A stretch of 64,000 nt of DNA from Halichondria panicea. Its lineage: Eukaryota; Porifera; Demospongiae; Suberitida; Halichondriidae. Location: assembly GCF_963675165.1 (NCBI RefSeq), contig NC_087382.1, forward strand, positions 2,943,463-3,007,462. The letters are read 5' to 3'. Numbering within the stretch: position 1 is the first letter of the stretch; each line of letters opens with the position of its first letter. A program made the translations under genes and the position numbers. Positions 37,901 to 48,165 of the stretch are shown in pieces. The notes beneath the pieces were generated by a model. The model was not told the origin of the DNA. It saw nothing but the letters and a program-made list of their open reading frames with translations, and did no database searches.

Positions 37901-38383
37901 ACCTCTAGGGCGACAGAGTCCACGGGACACCAGCTTAGACCCGGTACTGCCAAAATGTCACTGCTATAATTGAAGCACCAACCACGCTTCTAAATGAGCA
38001 CCGATCGTAATGATGAGTAATTGTTAGGTGCTGTAATTAGCGGTTTTGATTACAGTCATTAGATCGAAGGTATACAGTAAAGTACACGTATACAGAAGCT
38101 AAAATGTTAGTGTACTTGTACAAATTATCCTAAAAATAGCGAAGGAAATAGGCATCAATTGTAAACATGCACGTAGAGCTAGCTAGCTAGCTACGTACCT
38201 GCTAGTGCTACTGGAACTCTCACAACTGAGTTGGGTAACACTAGCACTGGGTCCGGGACCAGGCATAGAGAGGGCGGGAACAGAGAGGGCATGTGAAAAA
38301 GTATCTCTTGGTGATTCTCTGTCCAAGACAGTAGTAATAGCTTGAGTGATAGCTGATGCTATTGCCTGGCTTAGTTCAGCCAT
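34965..38383 (-). CDS. Right rve/DDE integrase, intact two-exon gene
   Basis: Exon 1 is 38199-38383 (ATG at 38383; MAELSQAIASAITQ...), with donor GTACGT. Exon 2 is 34965-36129 after a TTTTATGCAG acceptor. Both splice in the same phase (AG|N) as the left gene, giving 449 residues. Order: short N-terminal region, Asp/Glu linker and GGRPF, helix-turn-helix (WTTIAAKVGVSRQTLYRRLK), spacer helix, then the integrase core with D in WHIDGHHKLI, D in RSDLGGENVD and E in HNERIERLW (34 residues after the second D). Such enzymes cut and join element ends. There are no stops or frameshifts. The 2.1-kb intron holds repeats. The first exon starts just inside the right terminal repeat, which probably acts as its promoter. 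Confidence 0.8.
36130..38198. other. Integrase intron with repeats
   Basis: It contains a tandem duplication of TTTTATTGCTCCTGAGTTGC with its downstream text (36,757 and 36,848) and a fragment related to 8,505-8,650 (near 37,404-37,500). No separate gene is supported. Confidence 0.5.
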
Positions 38384-38417
38384 GTTTTCAATACCATGTG
38401 CAACTTAATCTTTTGCG

Positions 38418-38598
38418 CATGCGCAAAAATTAAGATCACCTGATTGTGATGAATCCATATAAATGCATGGATTGTGAAACAACACTAATTATATGTGGAA
38501 AGAAGCATATTTGTTGTACAAAGAAAGATGGTATTGTGTAAAGAATAATAATTTCTAAACAATGATACTTTTTGTATTATGCAACATTTGGCGCCCCA
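38418..38598 (-). repeat. Right terminal inverted repeat
   Basis: Reverse complement of 27,362-27,543 with few differences. The inner boundary is followed by TGCGCATGCGCA and the integrase ATG at 38,383. Confidence 0.8.
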
Positions 38599-38599
38599 T

Positions 38600-38760
38600 A
38601 GGTGTACACACAGTGATTATGTAATAACAAAATGCTTTAAATGTTTTTTCATCTTCTTCTGCCCCCAGGAAATGCTGATGTGCGGACTGATGGACTGGTA
38701 AAGAGTTTACTTCATTAACACCTGATACTATTATATGATAATGGTATGGGATTGCCTTCA
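38600..38760 (+). repeat. Copy of the satellite's left flank
   Basis: GTGATTATGTAATAACA, TTCTTCTGCCCCCAGGAAAT and ATGGACTGGT parallel 24,165-24,300, ending in one degenerate unit of the 52-bp satellite (ATTAACACCTGATACTAT). A candidate terminal exon 38,669-38,701 (EMLMCGLMDW-stop) lies inside. The large element's right terminus abuts it. Confidence 0.65.
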
Positions 38761-38940
38761 TGTGGCTAAATAGTATCTCTATATAATTATAGTCAAGGAT
38801 TCCCCAGAGTTAAATTGACATAAAAGCAAGATAATTATAATTATATAAACATCACTATTGCAAACTAATGACACTAGTACTAGTTTGTTTTTTCATCAGT
38901 CTATATATCTTATATACATGACTGCATGTAGTTCTCGGGT

Positions 38941-39991
38941 TTATGTCTCTGTAGTACTCGGGTTATTAGTACTTGGGTTTGTGTCTGTGCATTCCCTTTT
39001 CTGTTTCAGATCCTTATATGCAGAAATGGCAAAAATAATAGCAAACACAATAATAATAATGGCACTGAAAATGCTGGCTATAGCTCTCCCAATATGTAGA
39101 TGTTTCGTAGCTTTAGCTTTAGCCTCATCATTTTCAGGCACATAACAAAAACGAAAGTCTAATGGCAGAACATTGTCTGCAAAGAGGTAGGCTGCAAAAG
39201 CAATCCATATCATAACACCGGAAGAAATTATTACTTTCTTTGTTCCTTTTGCATCGAACTTTATTGCCTTGTTGCAACTGTAAAAAATAGAGACTGATGC
39301 ATAAATTATGGTAAAGACATAAGCTGCTCCAGCAAAACCCTTATCGACACCTCTGCAAAACATATCTGACGTGCATATCATATTGCTTTGAGCTGCTTTA
39401 ATAAAAGCAGTGTAGAAAGCATCAAAGGTAACTAAGTTAACAATCATGTCCGTAGCTGGTTCCCACCAATGCTTAGGTGTATCTGATTTCCAACGAATCT
39501 TATTGATAAGTATAAAAAAAAAAAGTGCAGCTACTCCAGATACTCTCCATGCACTCTGACACTCATCTGAACAATTACCAGACGTATCACCAATCAAGCC
39601 GACCAACTTAGCGACATTATCTCCATAATAGTAGCAAAATGGGCCACAAACAGCGCACAAAACTGGTTTTACCGTTGTATTGCCAAATTTCTCGCAATTG
39701 GACGTCATTTCACAGTTCCAATCCTTCCAATTTATATATACAACATAGATTACTCCTGGTACTATACCAAATAAAATGCCAATAGTAACATAAGTGACAA
39801 CAGTTGCTACAGCCACATGTGCTGGTAGAGATGCTACTGCAATCAATTCCAAAACGAATGTTTGGAACATATCTCCAAGAAGCACGAAAATGAATACCCA
39901 GTTGTTACCTGAAGGTTGGTATTTTCCAACCTGAAAAATTTATAATTATATACAAAGTAATTATGTATTATAATACTGAACTCACAGCCAT
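38941..39991 (-). CDS. TM1: multipass membrane protein, unknown family
   Basis: Exon 1 is only 39986-39991 (Met-Ala) with a GTGAGT donor; exon 2 is 38941-39930 after a TTTTCAG acceptor. The product is 331 residues, with about eight hydrophobic segments (roughly 13-37, 40-68, 90-117, 129-147, 157-182, 199-220, 235-257, 281-307) and a short polar tail rich in Thr, Asn and Ser. Motifs shared with TM2-TM4: LGDMFQTFVLELIA, YYYGDNV, WRVSGVAALF, NMICTSDMFC and LPLDF. Conserved Cys residues in the loops suggest an extracellular side. It lies downstream of ODAD2-B. I do not recognise the family; the segment count argues against a seven-helix receptor. Confidence 0.8.
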
Positions 39992-39997
39992 GATAAT

Positions 39998-40040
39998 CAG
40001 ATTCCAAAAACTTTAAATTTTAAGTCTTTTGTTTGTCAAG
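39998..40040 (-). promoter_or_regulatory. Conserved block upstream of TM1
   Basis: Immediately upstream of the ATG, the plus strand reads CAGATTCCAAAAACTTTA and, further out, TTGTCAAG. The same pair at the same spacing precedes TM2 and TM4. It may be the core promoter or the 5'UTR; this rests on conservation only. Confidence 0.45.
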
Positions 40041-40182
40041 TACAAATGAACTATTGGCAACAATGTAGACAATTGATTTTGTCACTCTATTTATGATAGT
40101 TCCACTGAATTCTGTGTGTACAGTACAGCCATCAAACAAAAGTCTACAGGATGTGGTACAAATCACAAATCATGAATAATGC

Positions 40183-40860
40183 TAAGTACAGCTGTTTGTT
40201 TGCATAGACCTTGCTAAATCAGCTCACTGCATTACCACAAAACCACAAAATCACCATACAATGTTGCTATGCAAACAACATGCAGTCCTGAGCAATGATG
40301 GTTTCTAGAACTTGTATAACAGGTACTTTTTGAGTAGACCCTCGAAAAATACCTGCTGTATAAGGTGGTATAAATTATATCAAGAGTAGATGCTTTTATC
40401 TACTCTTGGTGATATGGAAACTCACATAATTATGGTGAGGCTTGAAGTTTCAGGTTAAAGAAACTGTTAGTACGAAGTACCTTAAACACTAACAGATCAC
40501 AAAATATTGTTTGGTGCTTATCTAGTAGAGAAATATGTTCGGACTTGGTCAAAACCGGTATACCGCAGTGAGCAAGTTAGTAGGCTCTTTAGCGTAAACA
40601 TTTTTCGTACAGCACAAGTCTCAGCATAAGGCGTTGGTAGACCATTCTCTACTTCAAATCCTCCCGGTTCTATGACTCTCCATGTAGTCTATTTCTTGAA
40701 GTCATGCACCATTGCTCACTTTTTATGAATGTGAATGTACCCAATACTATTTGCTTGCATAGCAAAATTGTATGGTGGTTTTGTGGTAATTCAGTGAATG
40801 ATTTAGTATTTTTGCAAGGTCTATGCAAACAGCTGTAACTTAGTTATGTCTTTACAAGCA
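40183..40860. mobile_element. About 670-bp element with inverted ends
   Basis: Arms of about 100 bases are reverse complements with small gaps: ACAGCTGTTTGTTTGCATAG and ACCACAAAACCAC near 40,190-40,250, answered by GGTGGTTTTGTGGT and CTATGCAAACAGCTGT near 40,770-40,845. It is a non-coding miniature transposon between TM1 and ODAD2-B. Confidence 0.6.
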
Positions 40861-42319
40861 AAGCAAAACATAATTATTGATTAAACATATTTTAGCGTAC
40901 AGTTGCTGTCAACAAGTCTAACAAGTTATAGAGTTCACATGAACTTCTCTTTCTCATTGGCGAGGGCCAGATGACGTATGTTACTGATACAACCAGCGGC
41001 AGCTTCTTGCAGGACAAAGTCAGTGGAACCCACCATAGGGAGGAGACACTGTGTGTGTGTGGGGGGTGTGTGTGTGGGTGTATGTGATACAGTGAAAGTT
41101 TATCGGAATGACTTAATACCATAATTGGATACACATAGTCATATATATTATATAGTAGTAGGTAATTTACTTACTTGCTTTATAAATATCATTTGGGATT
41201 ACATGTATACTCTACATCACATGACTATAGTACCATACAGCAATGGCCTCCACTAAGTGAGTACACACACACACACGTACCTTGACTACAGCAGCTTCGT
41301 GCATGGTGATACAGTTATCAGGATCCTTTGAGAGCTGGTGTAGGGCACAGGCAGTGGAGCGATGGACATCCAGGTCAGGTGACTTGAGGTAGGAGACAAG
41401 TGGAGCTACTGCCTGGGCCTCCCCAAATGCAATACGATTGTTACGCCATGTACAGCACCTATAAAAACATAACATAAGTCAATATGACCACTTGGAAAAT
41501 TGGGTACCATTTAGAAAGCTATACAAAACATAAAATTACGAGCCCTCAAAAATAGCTACCAAAACGGCTGAAATTCACAATGCTACTATATAAATATATA
41601 GCCTTCGCTTTTGTGCTACAGTGTATTGCACTAGTAGTGTACTGTCTGTACCTGGCCATGGCATCAGCGAGGTGACGTCGGAGGTGGTCATCCGTCTATG
41701 CAGGGGGAGGGAAACTAAGTAATTTGTTGCATTTTTAATATAGTATGTAGTTCAACAATCACACTGTTACACTTACTGTATGGGTCAGTTTAGCCAGTAG
41801 TGGTACCACACCGTGGTCAGTGATGACTCCTAGGTTCTCCTCATCCTTGGCAATCTTAGCAATGGCTGCACACACACTAGCCAGGACCTCGTGGTCAGGG
41901 GACTTCAACAACCCCACTATGAGCTCCAACCCTCCCACAAATGATCGTACCAATTCACCAGCATCCTTGGCATTCTCAATACACGGACAGATAGCCCATG
42001 CAGCACACGCTTGGACCTACGTATATAGAGGCAGTAATAAAGGAAAGAGCAGCAGTTACATACGTACACATGTTCACTGCACAGATAATGACATTATCGG
42101 TTTATACGTTTGTGAACGGTAGCAATGTGTTATAAGGTCAGTGTTGTGTGCTTACATCATCATTGGGTGATTTAAGTAGAGACCACAGCAATCGCACTCC
42201 ATCTTGCTTGTCAATCACACTAAGTAGGTAAGTATATAGAGAGCAAACATAATTATAGTAGTGCGTATTATCACAGTCAATAAGTATATCTCAAATGCAA
42301 ACAAGTCAAACAACTAGCC

Positions 42320-42530
42320 CTACAGCTGTGTACCCAGTGGGTCCACACTGTACACTACCACTATCTCTACAGCTGTGTACCCAGTGGGTCCACACTGCAC
42401 ACTAGTCAACCACTATCTCTACAGCTGTGTACCCAGTGGGACCACACTGTACACTAGTCAACCACTATCTCTACAGCTGTGTACCCAGTGGGACCACACT
42501 GTACACTAGCTACTTACAGCTGTGTACGTA
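42320..42530. repeat. About 53-bp minisatellite in ODAD2-B
   Basis: Four to five units of TACAGCTGTGTACCCAGTGG then GACCACACTGTACACTAG; same intron and unit as in copies A and C. Confidence 0.9.
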
Positions 42531-42535
42531 TAATT

Positions 42536-43075
42536 TTGTGTTGAGGTTGCATGACCATCATAATTATGTCATAACTTCGCTATACCTCACTGAAATTCAA
42601 AGTTTCATATACCATTGGATTCCTTGTTAAAAAACGCTTCTATCTATAATACTATAGAGCTGACCAGCTAAAAGTTAGCATTTTTCCATAGAAGTTCTTG
42701 GCATATTTGTCAACCACATAAAGCCATAATTGACGAGTAATTTCTGGGCTGAACTCACAGGAATACACTTTAGTCAACCACTATATGTAGCTACACTTAC
42801 AGTGTACACAATGGGATTAGTCAACCATTAGCTAAAGTCTCTATTTGGGTTGAGTTGCCCAGAAATTATGTGGTCAATTACGGCTTTATGTGGAGTACTG
42901 ATGCCAGGAACTTCTATGGAAAATGCAAACTTTTAGCTGGTTGAAGCTTATCAGCTCTAAAGCATAATATAGAAGCGCTTTTAACAAGGAATCCAATGGT
43001 ATATAAAACTTTGAAATTCAGTGAAGTACATGTATAACAATTAAAGTTGTGACAATTACTATCAACCTCAACACA
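42536..43075. mobile_element. Foldback element, copy in ODAD2-B
   Basis: Orthologous to 2,636-3,205: inverted arms around TTCCTTGTTAAAAAACGCTT and AAGCGCTTTTAACAAGGAAT, at the same intronic position. Confidence 0.6.
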
Positions 43076-43484
43076 GATGGACTTTACCTACAGTGTACAC
43101 AGTGGGACCACACTGTGCACTAGTCTAGAGTAAAATGTTTGTTCAAGTGAGGTGAAAGGGGAAAAGGGTTGTACGGTTGAACCTAATAAAATGTAACGTA
43201 CGCCATGCTCTCCTGGTCCAGTGCACAGGCACCCACAGCATTGGTGGTGTTGATGAGGAGTGGTTGATTAGTGCCTGTGAGTAGCTGAACGAGAGGGGCT
43301 ACCCCACCAACCTTGCGTATGACCACTCTACTGTCAGCATATCGAGAAGCACACTCTCCCAGAGCTCCCACCACATTCACCAGCACCTGCATCAGGAGGA
43401 TAATAATATTATTCATTGCTGTAGCTAGAATGTAAACACACAGTTATTAGGTTTCAGTTTCATTGTACTAGATCTACCTCTTCA

Positions 43485-44155
43485 CATACCATAATTATCA
43501 TAATATGTACACATAGTATATCAGGCGTTAATAAGTAAGTCTTCACATACCATATAATATGCACATAGTATATCAGGCATTAATAAGTAAGTCTTCACAT
43601 ACCATATAATATGCACACATAGTATATCAGGCGTTAATAAGTAAGTCTTCACATACCATATAATATGCACACATAGTATATCAGGTGTTAATAAGTAAGT
43701 CTTCACATACCATATAATATGCACACATAGTATATCAGGCGTTAATAAGTAAGTCTTCACATACCATATAATATGCACACACAGTATATCAGGTGTTAAT
43801 AAGTAAGTCTTCACATACCATATAATATGCAATAGTACATCAGGCGTTAATAAGTAAGTCTTCACATACCATATAATATGCACATAGTATATCAGGCGTT
43901 AATAAGTAAGTCTTCACATACCATATAATATGCACATAGTATATCAGGCGTTAATAAGTAAGTCTTCACATACCATATAATATGCACATAGTATATCAGG
44001 CGTTAATAAGTAAGTCTTCACATACCATATAATATGCACATAGTATATCAGCCGTTAATAAGTAAGTCTTCACATACCATATAATATGCACACATAGTAT
44101 ATCAGGCGTTAATAAGTAAGTCTTCACATACCATATAATTATCATAATATGCACA
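43485..44155. repeat. 52-bp satellite, about 12 copies, inverted
   Basis: Reverse complement of the 24.3-26.8 kb satellite (GTATATCAGGCGTTAATAAG, TAAGTCTTCACATACCATAT). Its lower edge cuts an ODAD2-B exon; its upper edge is followed by intron-like sequence related to the 4.3-5.0 kb repeats. Confidence 0.97.
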
Positions 44156-44159
44156 CATT

Positions 44160-44570
44160 AGAAGGACAAGAGGGGGGGTGTACCCAAAATTTAAGTTATG
44201 GCTATTCAACCCCCTCTTTAATCAATGGTTGGGAAACTCTTTTAGCTGTCATAACTTTAGTGCCATTGATCCAATGTCAAAAGTCTTATGATTTTCTGAA
44301 AGCTTAGAAAAATACCTTTAAAATTATGTCATCAAAATTCATATTTGAGAGATAAAGTATTAGTCAATTCGGCGATACCATGGATAATAGCCCATGGTCC
44401 AAGGCCGAAAAATGACAAATTATGGCCCCACCGAACTTTTAGATTTGAACATAATTATCATTTGAAAGATGTTTTCAGAAAATCATAAAATTTTTAACAT
44501 TGGACCAACAAAATTCAAGTTATGACTGTTGAAAAAGGTTAAATCACAACCTCCTCACATTCAATTATGT
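44160..44570. repeat. ODAD2 intron foldback remnant
   Basis: CCATAACTTTAGTGCCATTG and AAATTCAAGTTATGACTGTT correspond to the 4,340-5,035 units, and the end (AGGTTAAATCACAACCTCC) matches 5,027-5,045. Similarity stops just short of where copy A has its first exon. Confidence 0.65.
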
Positions 44571-44678
44571 AATCAGAATTATGAATCCACAAAATATACA
44601 GTTGGAAAAAATACTATAATTAGGCTGCTTGTCTTTTACTCCACAGTACTTCTATGACTGCCTGTCTATTTGAATAGT

Positions 44679-46265
44679 TCAGCAACAATTACGGCTCTTT
44701 ATCGTTGATTCATCTACCAATTTATTCACTAATTCATCTACCAATTTATTCACTAATTCATCTACCAATTCATCCACTGATTCATCCACTGATTCATCCA
44801 CCACTTCATCCACCACTTCATCCACTGATTCATCCACCACTTCATCCACTGATTTATCCACCACTTCATCCACTGATTCATCCACCAATTCATTCACTGA
44901 TTCACCCACCAATTTATCCACTAATTCACTCATCACTGAGTGTTTCGATTTATCCACCATATTAACCACCAATTCGGCTGCTATAGAATGTGCCTCAGGT
45001 GTAACCACTAATATAATTCTTGATTTATTTGATTCTAAGCGGCCCAATTTATTTTTCAATTTATCTTTCAATTTATCTTTCAATTCATCTTTCAATTTCT
45101 TCTTCAATTTCTTCTTCAATTTCGCCTTCAATTTCTTCTTCTTTTCTTCCTCATTTTTCGTCTTCAATATCTCCGCCTTAAATATATTCTTCAGTTTCAC
45201 CTTCAAAATCTCCTTCAATTTCTCCTTCAATTTCTTCTTCAACACCTTAAATTGAGCCGAATATATTTTGTTGGAGCACTTACATTGACCCACTACACAA
45301 AAGAGAAATACAGCTGTGACACAAATAATGGCTAGAGCACATCTCACAATATGTACTATTAAAGCAATATTGTTAGAACACAAACAAAGGAAAAAGTCTA
45401 ACGGCAGAGAGTTGTCTACTACGAGGTAGACTAAAAAACCAAAAAATACCAGAATACCAGAACCACAAACAAAGTGTTTATATCCTTTGGGTGACTTTTC
45501 TTTTTTATTAAACTTCTTGAAACTATAGCGAATTGAAAGTGCTGTATAAATAAATATAATTACAAAAACTACCCCCCAAAAAACTCCATCGACTGCGCTG
45601 CAAAATGTAGTTGACGTGAATATCATATTGCTGCGAGCTATGCGAAGGAAAGCAGTGTATAAAATATAAAGGGGAAGTAATTCAACAATCATGTCCGCAA
45701 CTGGTCCCCACCATTTACTATTAAGTTTTGATTCTTTACTTTTTGAAATCCTGCCAATCAAAATATTCATAAGTAGAAACAAAAAAAGTGCAGCTACTCC
45801 AGATATTCTCAATACACGCTGACAATCGGCTGAACAACCTAATGTGTCACCCAAGTCAACCACCTTGGAGACATTGTCTCCATAATAGTAGAGAATTGGA
45901 CCAAACAAAGTGTACACACGTGATAGTATCACATCAATATAATGCTGACACTTGTCCTCAACATCATTACACGGCTGACACTCTTTAACATCCATTATAC
46001 AAAGATAAGTAATTCCTGGAACAATAGCCGATAAGCTGATAACGGAGAATAGGACAACAGTTGCTATAGCCACATATATACAAGTCCCATTAGCAGGTGC
46101 AGGCACACAAGTACCATTAGCAGATGTTGATGACACAGCACATGCTAGTGGAGATACCAAACATTCCGATCGATACAATATTGCAATCAATTCCAATACA
46201 AAAGTTTGAATCATATCCCCAAAGATCACGATAGCAAAGAGCCAATTTTTACCTTCAGGTTTCAT
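44679..46265 (-). CDS. TM2: multipass protein with Lys-rich and VD-repeat tail
   Basis: Start ATG at 46265 (MKPEGKNWLF); 528 residues. The first 330 or so match the TM family: FGDMIQTFVLELIA, YYYGDNVSKVV, LRISGVAALF, NMIFTSTTFC and LPLDFFLC, with about eight hydrophobic segments. Then follow a Lys/Leu region of four-residue periodicity (KKLKAKLKKKLKKKLKDELK), a linker, and about 18 repeats of VDES/VDEV/VDEL type before the stop. In the sister genes the ATG is in a 6-9 base first exon. Here that site reads TTG, and splicing into exon 2 in the family phase would meet a TGA, so translation must start at the internal ATG. Tail function unknown; both tail parts are probably helical and cytoplasmic. 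Confidence 0.75.
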   Translation of the reverse strand: MKPEGKNWLFAIVIFGDMIQTFVLELIAILYRSECLVSPLACAVSSTSANGTCVPAPANGTCIYVAIATVVLFSVISLSAIVPGITYLCIMDVKECQPCNDVEDKCQHYIDVILSRVYTLFGPILYYYGDNVSKVVDLGDTLGCSADCQRVLRISGVAALFLFLLMNILIGRISKSKESKLNSKWWGPVADMIVELLPLYILYTAFLRIARSNMIFTSTTFCSAVDGVFWGVVFVIIFIYTALSIRYSFKKFNKKEKSPKGYKHFVCGSGILVFFGFLVYLVVDNSLPLDFFLCLCSNNIALIVHIVRCALAIICVTAVFLFCVVGQCKCSNKIYSAQFKVLKKKLKEKLKEILKVKLKNIFKAEILKTKNEEEKKKKLKAKLKKKLKKKLKDELKDKLKDKLKNKLGRLESNKSRIILVVTPEAHSIAAELVVNMVDKSKHSVMSELVDKLVGESVNELVDESVDEVVDKSVDEVVDESVDEVVDEVVDESVDESVDELVDELVNKLVDELVNKLVDESTIKSRNCC

Positions 46266-46335
46266 GATTTCCAAACTGCAAAATACGAATACGCGATTGT
46301 TAAAACAAAATAGCACTCACACACAGTCAAGTAAT

Positions 46336-46377
46336 CAGATCCCAAAACTTTACAAAATTGGACTTCAACTTGTCAAG
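46336..46377 (-). promoter_or_regulatory. Conserved block upstream of TM2
   Basis: Plus strand CAGATCCCAAAACTTTA then CTTGTCAAG, as upstream of TM1 and TM4. Confidence 0.45.
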
Positions 46378-46439
46378 CATGCAGCAGGAACAATTAGCAG
46401 CAATGCTTAAAATTCAGGAAATTCAACTGACAGCAAGAG

Positions 46440-46960
46440 ACTGTATACAGCCTTATATACAAGCAGACCGGCCTATAGGACATTTCCTGCATGAGTGTTT
46501 CCCACCATAATTATACTGGTAGATGTGTAGATTATATGGGTAGATACGTTCTAGACATCCATTATGAAAGTAAACATGTGGACAGACTCTAACCACAACA
46601 TGAACATAAACGAAAGCAAAACGAAAGCAAAACAGAACAATCTTATAGTGAAACCGCATATGCATACAGTTGCTATCAACAAGTCTAGAGTTCACATTAA
46701 TTTTGATTAGGCCTATAATATACTTGTACATGCAACGAACGAGCAAATAATATAAAAAAGTTTGGCATAATAATCGATGTCTTCATGGCAAACAAAATGG
46801 CTGAATGAGAATAATAATTCAGTGTTATGGATCAGTAACGCTATTACATGATAATTATAATAACATGTGTCTTGTGTCAGTTTGTGTTGTGTTTATGTTT
46901 CTTAATTTGTCTCAATTTTTGTGGAATAATCGGATTTTTTTATAAGAATAATTATAGGCA
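46440..46960. repeat. TM upstream duplicated block
   Basis: The first part (CCTTATATACAAGCAGACC, CATGAGTGTTTCCCACCATA, GAAAGTAAACATGTGGACAG) recurs at 48,330-48,420 (part), 49,850-50,120 and 62,760-63,010. The second part (46,715-46,960) matches 1-240. No gene. Confidence 0.7.
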
Positions 46961-46974
46961 CATTTTTTTAGGGC

Positions 46975-47560
46975 CTAATTTATTTATTATCTACTGTCAA
47001 AACCCAGACTCAACAACAACAACTTCCTCCTCAACAATAAATTCTCCTACTATCTCTCTCTATTAGAATAATTAAGAACATGCGTTTTTATAGTAAATTT
47101 AGTCAAAATTAGCAATCGATTGAGCTGCCTTCGAATGAGGCATCAATAGACCATCTTGAGATAATGGTAATTCCTTCTCCACCAATTTCGAACCGATTCA
47201 GCCACTGAAATAACCATCTTCAAATCACCTTTCAATTTATTGTATTCCTGTGACTTAGCCATTGATCGAGGCACTGATTTAGCTACCACATGAACAATTG
47301 ATTGAACCTCACTTTGACTAATTTATTATCTTTCACATTCAGAGTTGACTCCAATTCTTTCAATGTTTTAACATCAGCATCCAATTAGAGTCTCTATAAT
47401 CTAGTTTCCAATCGAGTTGCCAATTGAGCGTGTGTGATGATCAGTGTATGCTTGCATTTAGGTACGCCATAAACCAGATATAGCGCAAAGAATGCTTAGA
47501 GTATATATAATGTGCAGACGTTGCATAACTGCAGCCATTTTAACATCATCATCGACAGGC
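46975..47560 (-). pseudogene. Decayed TM-family gene, copy 2
   Basis: Several blocks match TM4 or the 59.7-60.1 kb remnant in order: GAGCTGCCTTCGAATGAGGC near 47,120, TAGCTACCACATGAACAATT near 47,280, GAGTTGCCAATTGAG near 47,420 (TM4 61,550), and ATAACTGCAGCCATTTTAAC ATCATCATCGACAGGCAC near 47,525-47,570 (TM4 61,703-61,735). The frame is broken and only the tail half survives. It sits between an ODAD2 3'-end fragment and TM2. Confidence 0.65.
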
Positions 47561-47595
47561 ACATCATATGCATACAGTTGCTGAAGTCTCAGCGT

Positions 47596-47626
47596 TCACA
47601 TGAGCTCTTCTTTCTCATTAGCCAAA
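47596..47626 (-). pseudogene. ODAD2 3'-end fragment 1
   Basis: The minus strand reads LANEKEELM-stop, the last codons of ODAD2 (copy [10 protein letters not shown]-stop), with its 3' flank. Upstream homology stops at once, so only about 30 coding bases remain. Confidence 0.6.
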
Positions 47627-47639
47627 TAGCAGAAATTAT

Positions 47640-47990
47640 ATAATACCTGCGAAAATATGTCACCTTAATTAAGGTACTGTCAAGAGTACTCCTGCATGGT
47701 ACTGTATAGCGCAAACTTTTGAGGCACTGGAAAAGCACGCATAGATAGAACAGTATAACTGCATGTTCTAGCATTTCGTTGTATTGTGAGTTGACTGCAT
47801 GCTTACCGGAGACACTCTCAGGCCACGCTTTCAATCTTTGCACGTTATAAGAGAATTTTCATGTGGGATTGCTACATATACGGTATATATATACCTACCT
47901 TAACCACATACACCCAGATACGTATACTATATGATGCATGGCATAACTTTGAGAACATGATATCATAATTTTATTGCACACTGTTAAAAA
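47640..47990. mobile_element. Decayed CCGTATAGCGC-type MITE and flank
   Basis: GTACTGTATAGCGCAAAC near 47,698, CATTTCGTTGTATTGTGAGT near 47,775, CGGAGACACTCTCAGGCCACGC and ATACGGTATATATA near 47,880 follow the order of the intact elements at 53.7 and 56.4 kb. Sister copies are at 48,580-48,655 (part), 50,115-50,275 and 63,155-63,395. Confidence 0.5.
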
Positions 47991-48165
47991 TGTATAGTTA
48001 CAATAGCACCTTGAGTGCTATGCCAACACTCACCTGATTAATGGCATTAGGTGGGTGTTGACATAATAGCACGTTACAATAGCACTCAAGGTACTATTGT
48101 GCCAACACCCACCTAATGCATTAGGTGGGTGTTGGCACTCAAGGTGCTATTGTAACTACAGCAGT
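47990..48165. repeat. Nested hairpin repeat
   Basis: TTACAATAGCACCTTGAGTGC at one end is answered by GCACTCAAGGTGCTATTGTAA at the other, with inner CAACACCCACCTAAT hairpins. Nearly identical at 63,495-63,660, and partly at 483-545. Confidence 0.75.

Larger units (their letters stand above)
27362..38598. mobile_element. 11.2-kb DNA element with two inward-facing integrases
   Basis: The ends are TGGGGCGCCAAA (27,362) and its complement TTTGGCGCCCCA (to 38,598), followed inward by about 180 bases of matching inverted repeat. TA flanks both ends (27,360-27,361 and 38,599-38,600), which fits a TA target duplication. Each end is followed by a short 5' exon and then an rve/DDE integrase gene pointing toward the middle. 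The middle (29.6-34.9 kb) holds only repeats. No polymerase, capsid or helicase gene is seen, so it is not a Maverick/Polinton. The integrase resembles the eukaryotic IS3-like/Ginger-like group; I cannot place it further. A composite of two related elements is an alternative. Confidence 0.65.
40935..43484 (-). pseudogene. ODAD2: ODAD2-like, copy B (3' half, cut by satellite)
   Basis: Six exons and the edge of a seventh: 43202-43386, 42156-42219, 41777-42016, 41652-41695, 41281-41458 and 40935-41048 (stop 40935-40937). All splice sites and phases match copy A, and the 240-base exon is open ([20 protein letters not shown]), lacking the lesion of copy A. The next upstream exon (KFKELKAVEQ in copy A) is broken after its last few bases (ACCTCTTCA), where the 52-bp satellite begins at about 43,485. 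Upstream exons are therefore missing. The exons could be transcribed from another promoter, but a complete ODAD2 cannot be made. The product would have been an armadillo protein of the outer dynein arm docking complex. Confidence 0.88.

Noticed and set aside
27362-38598. Maverick/Polinton-type giant element
   Set aside because: Terminal repeats and an integrase are present, but no DNA polymerase B, ATPase, protease or capsid-like frame is found in 11 kb.
43521-43883. 120-residue frame YVKTYLLTPDIL repeated in the satellite
   Set aside because: The 52-bp unit is shared with a 47-copy array where the frame is repeatedly broken; no flanking exon structure.
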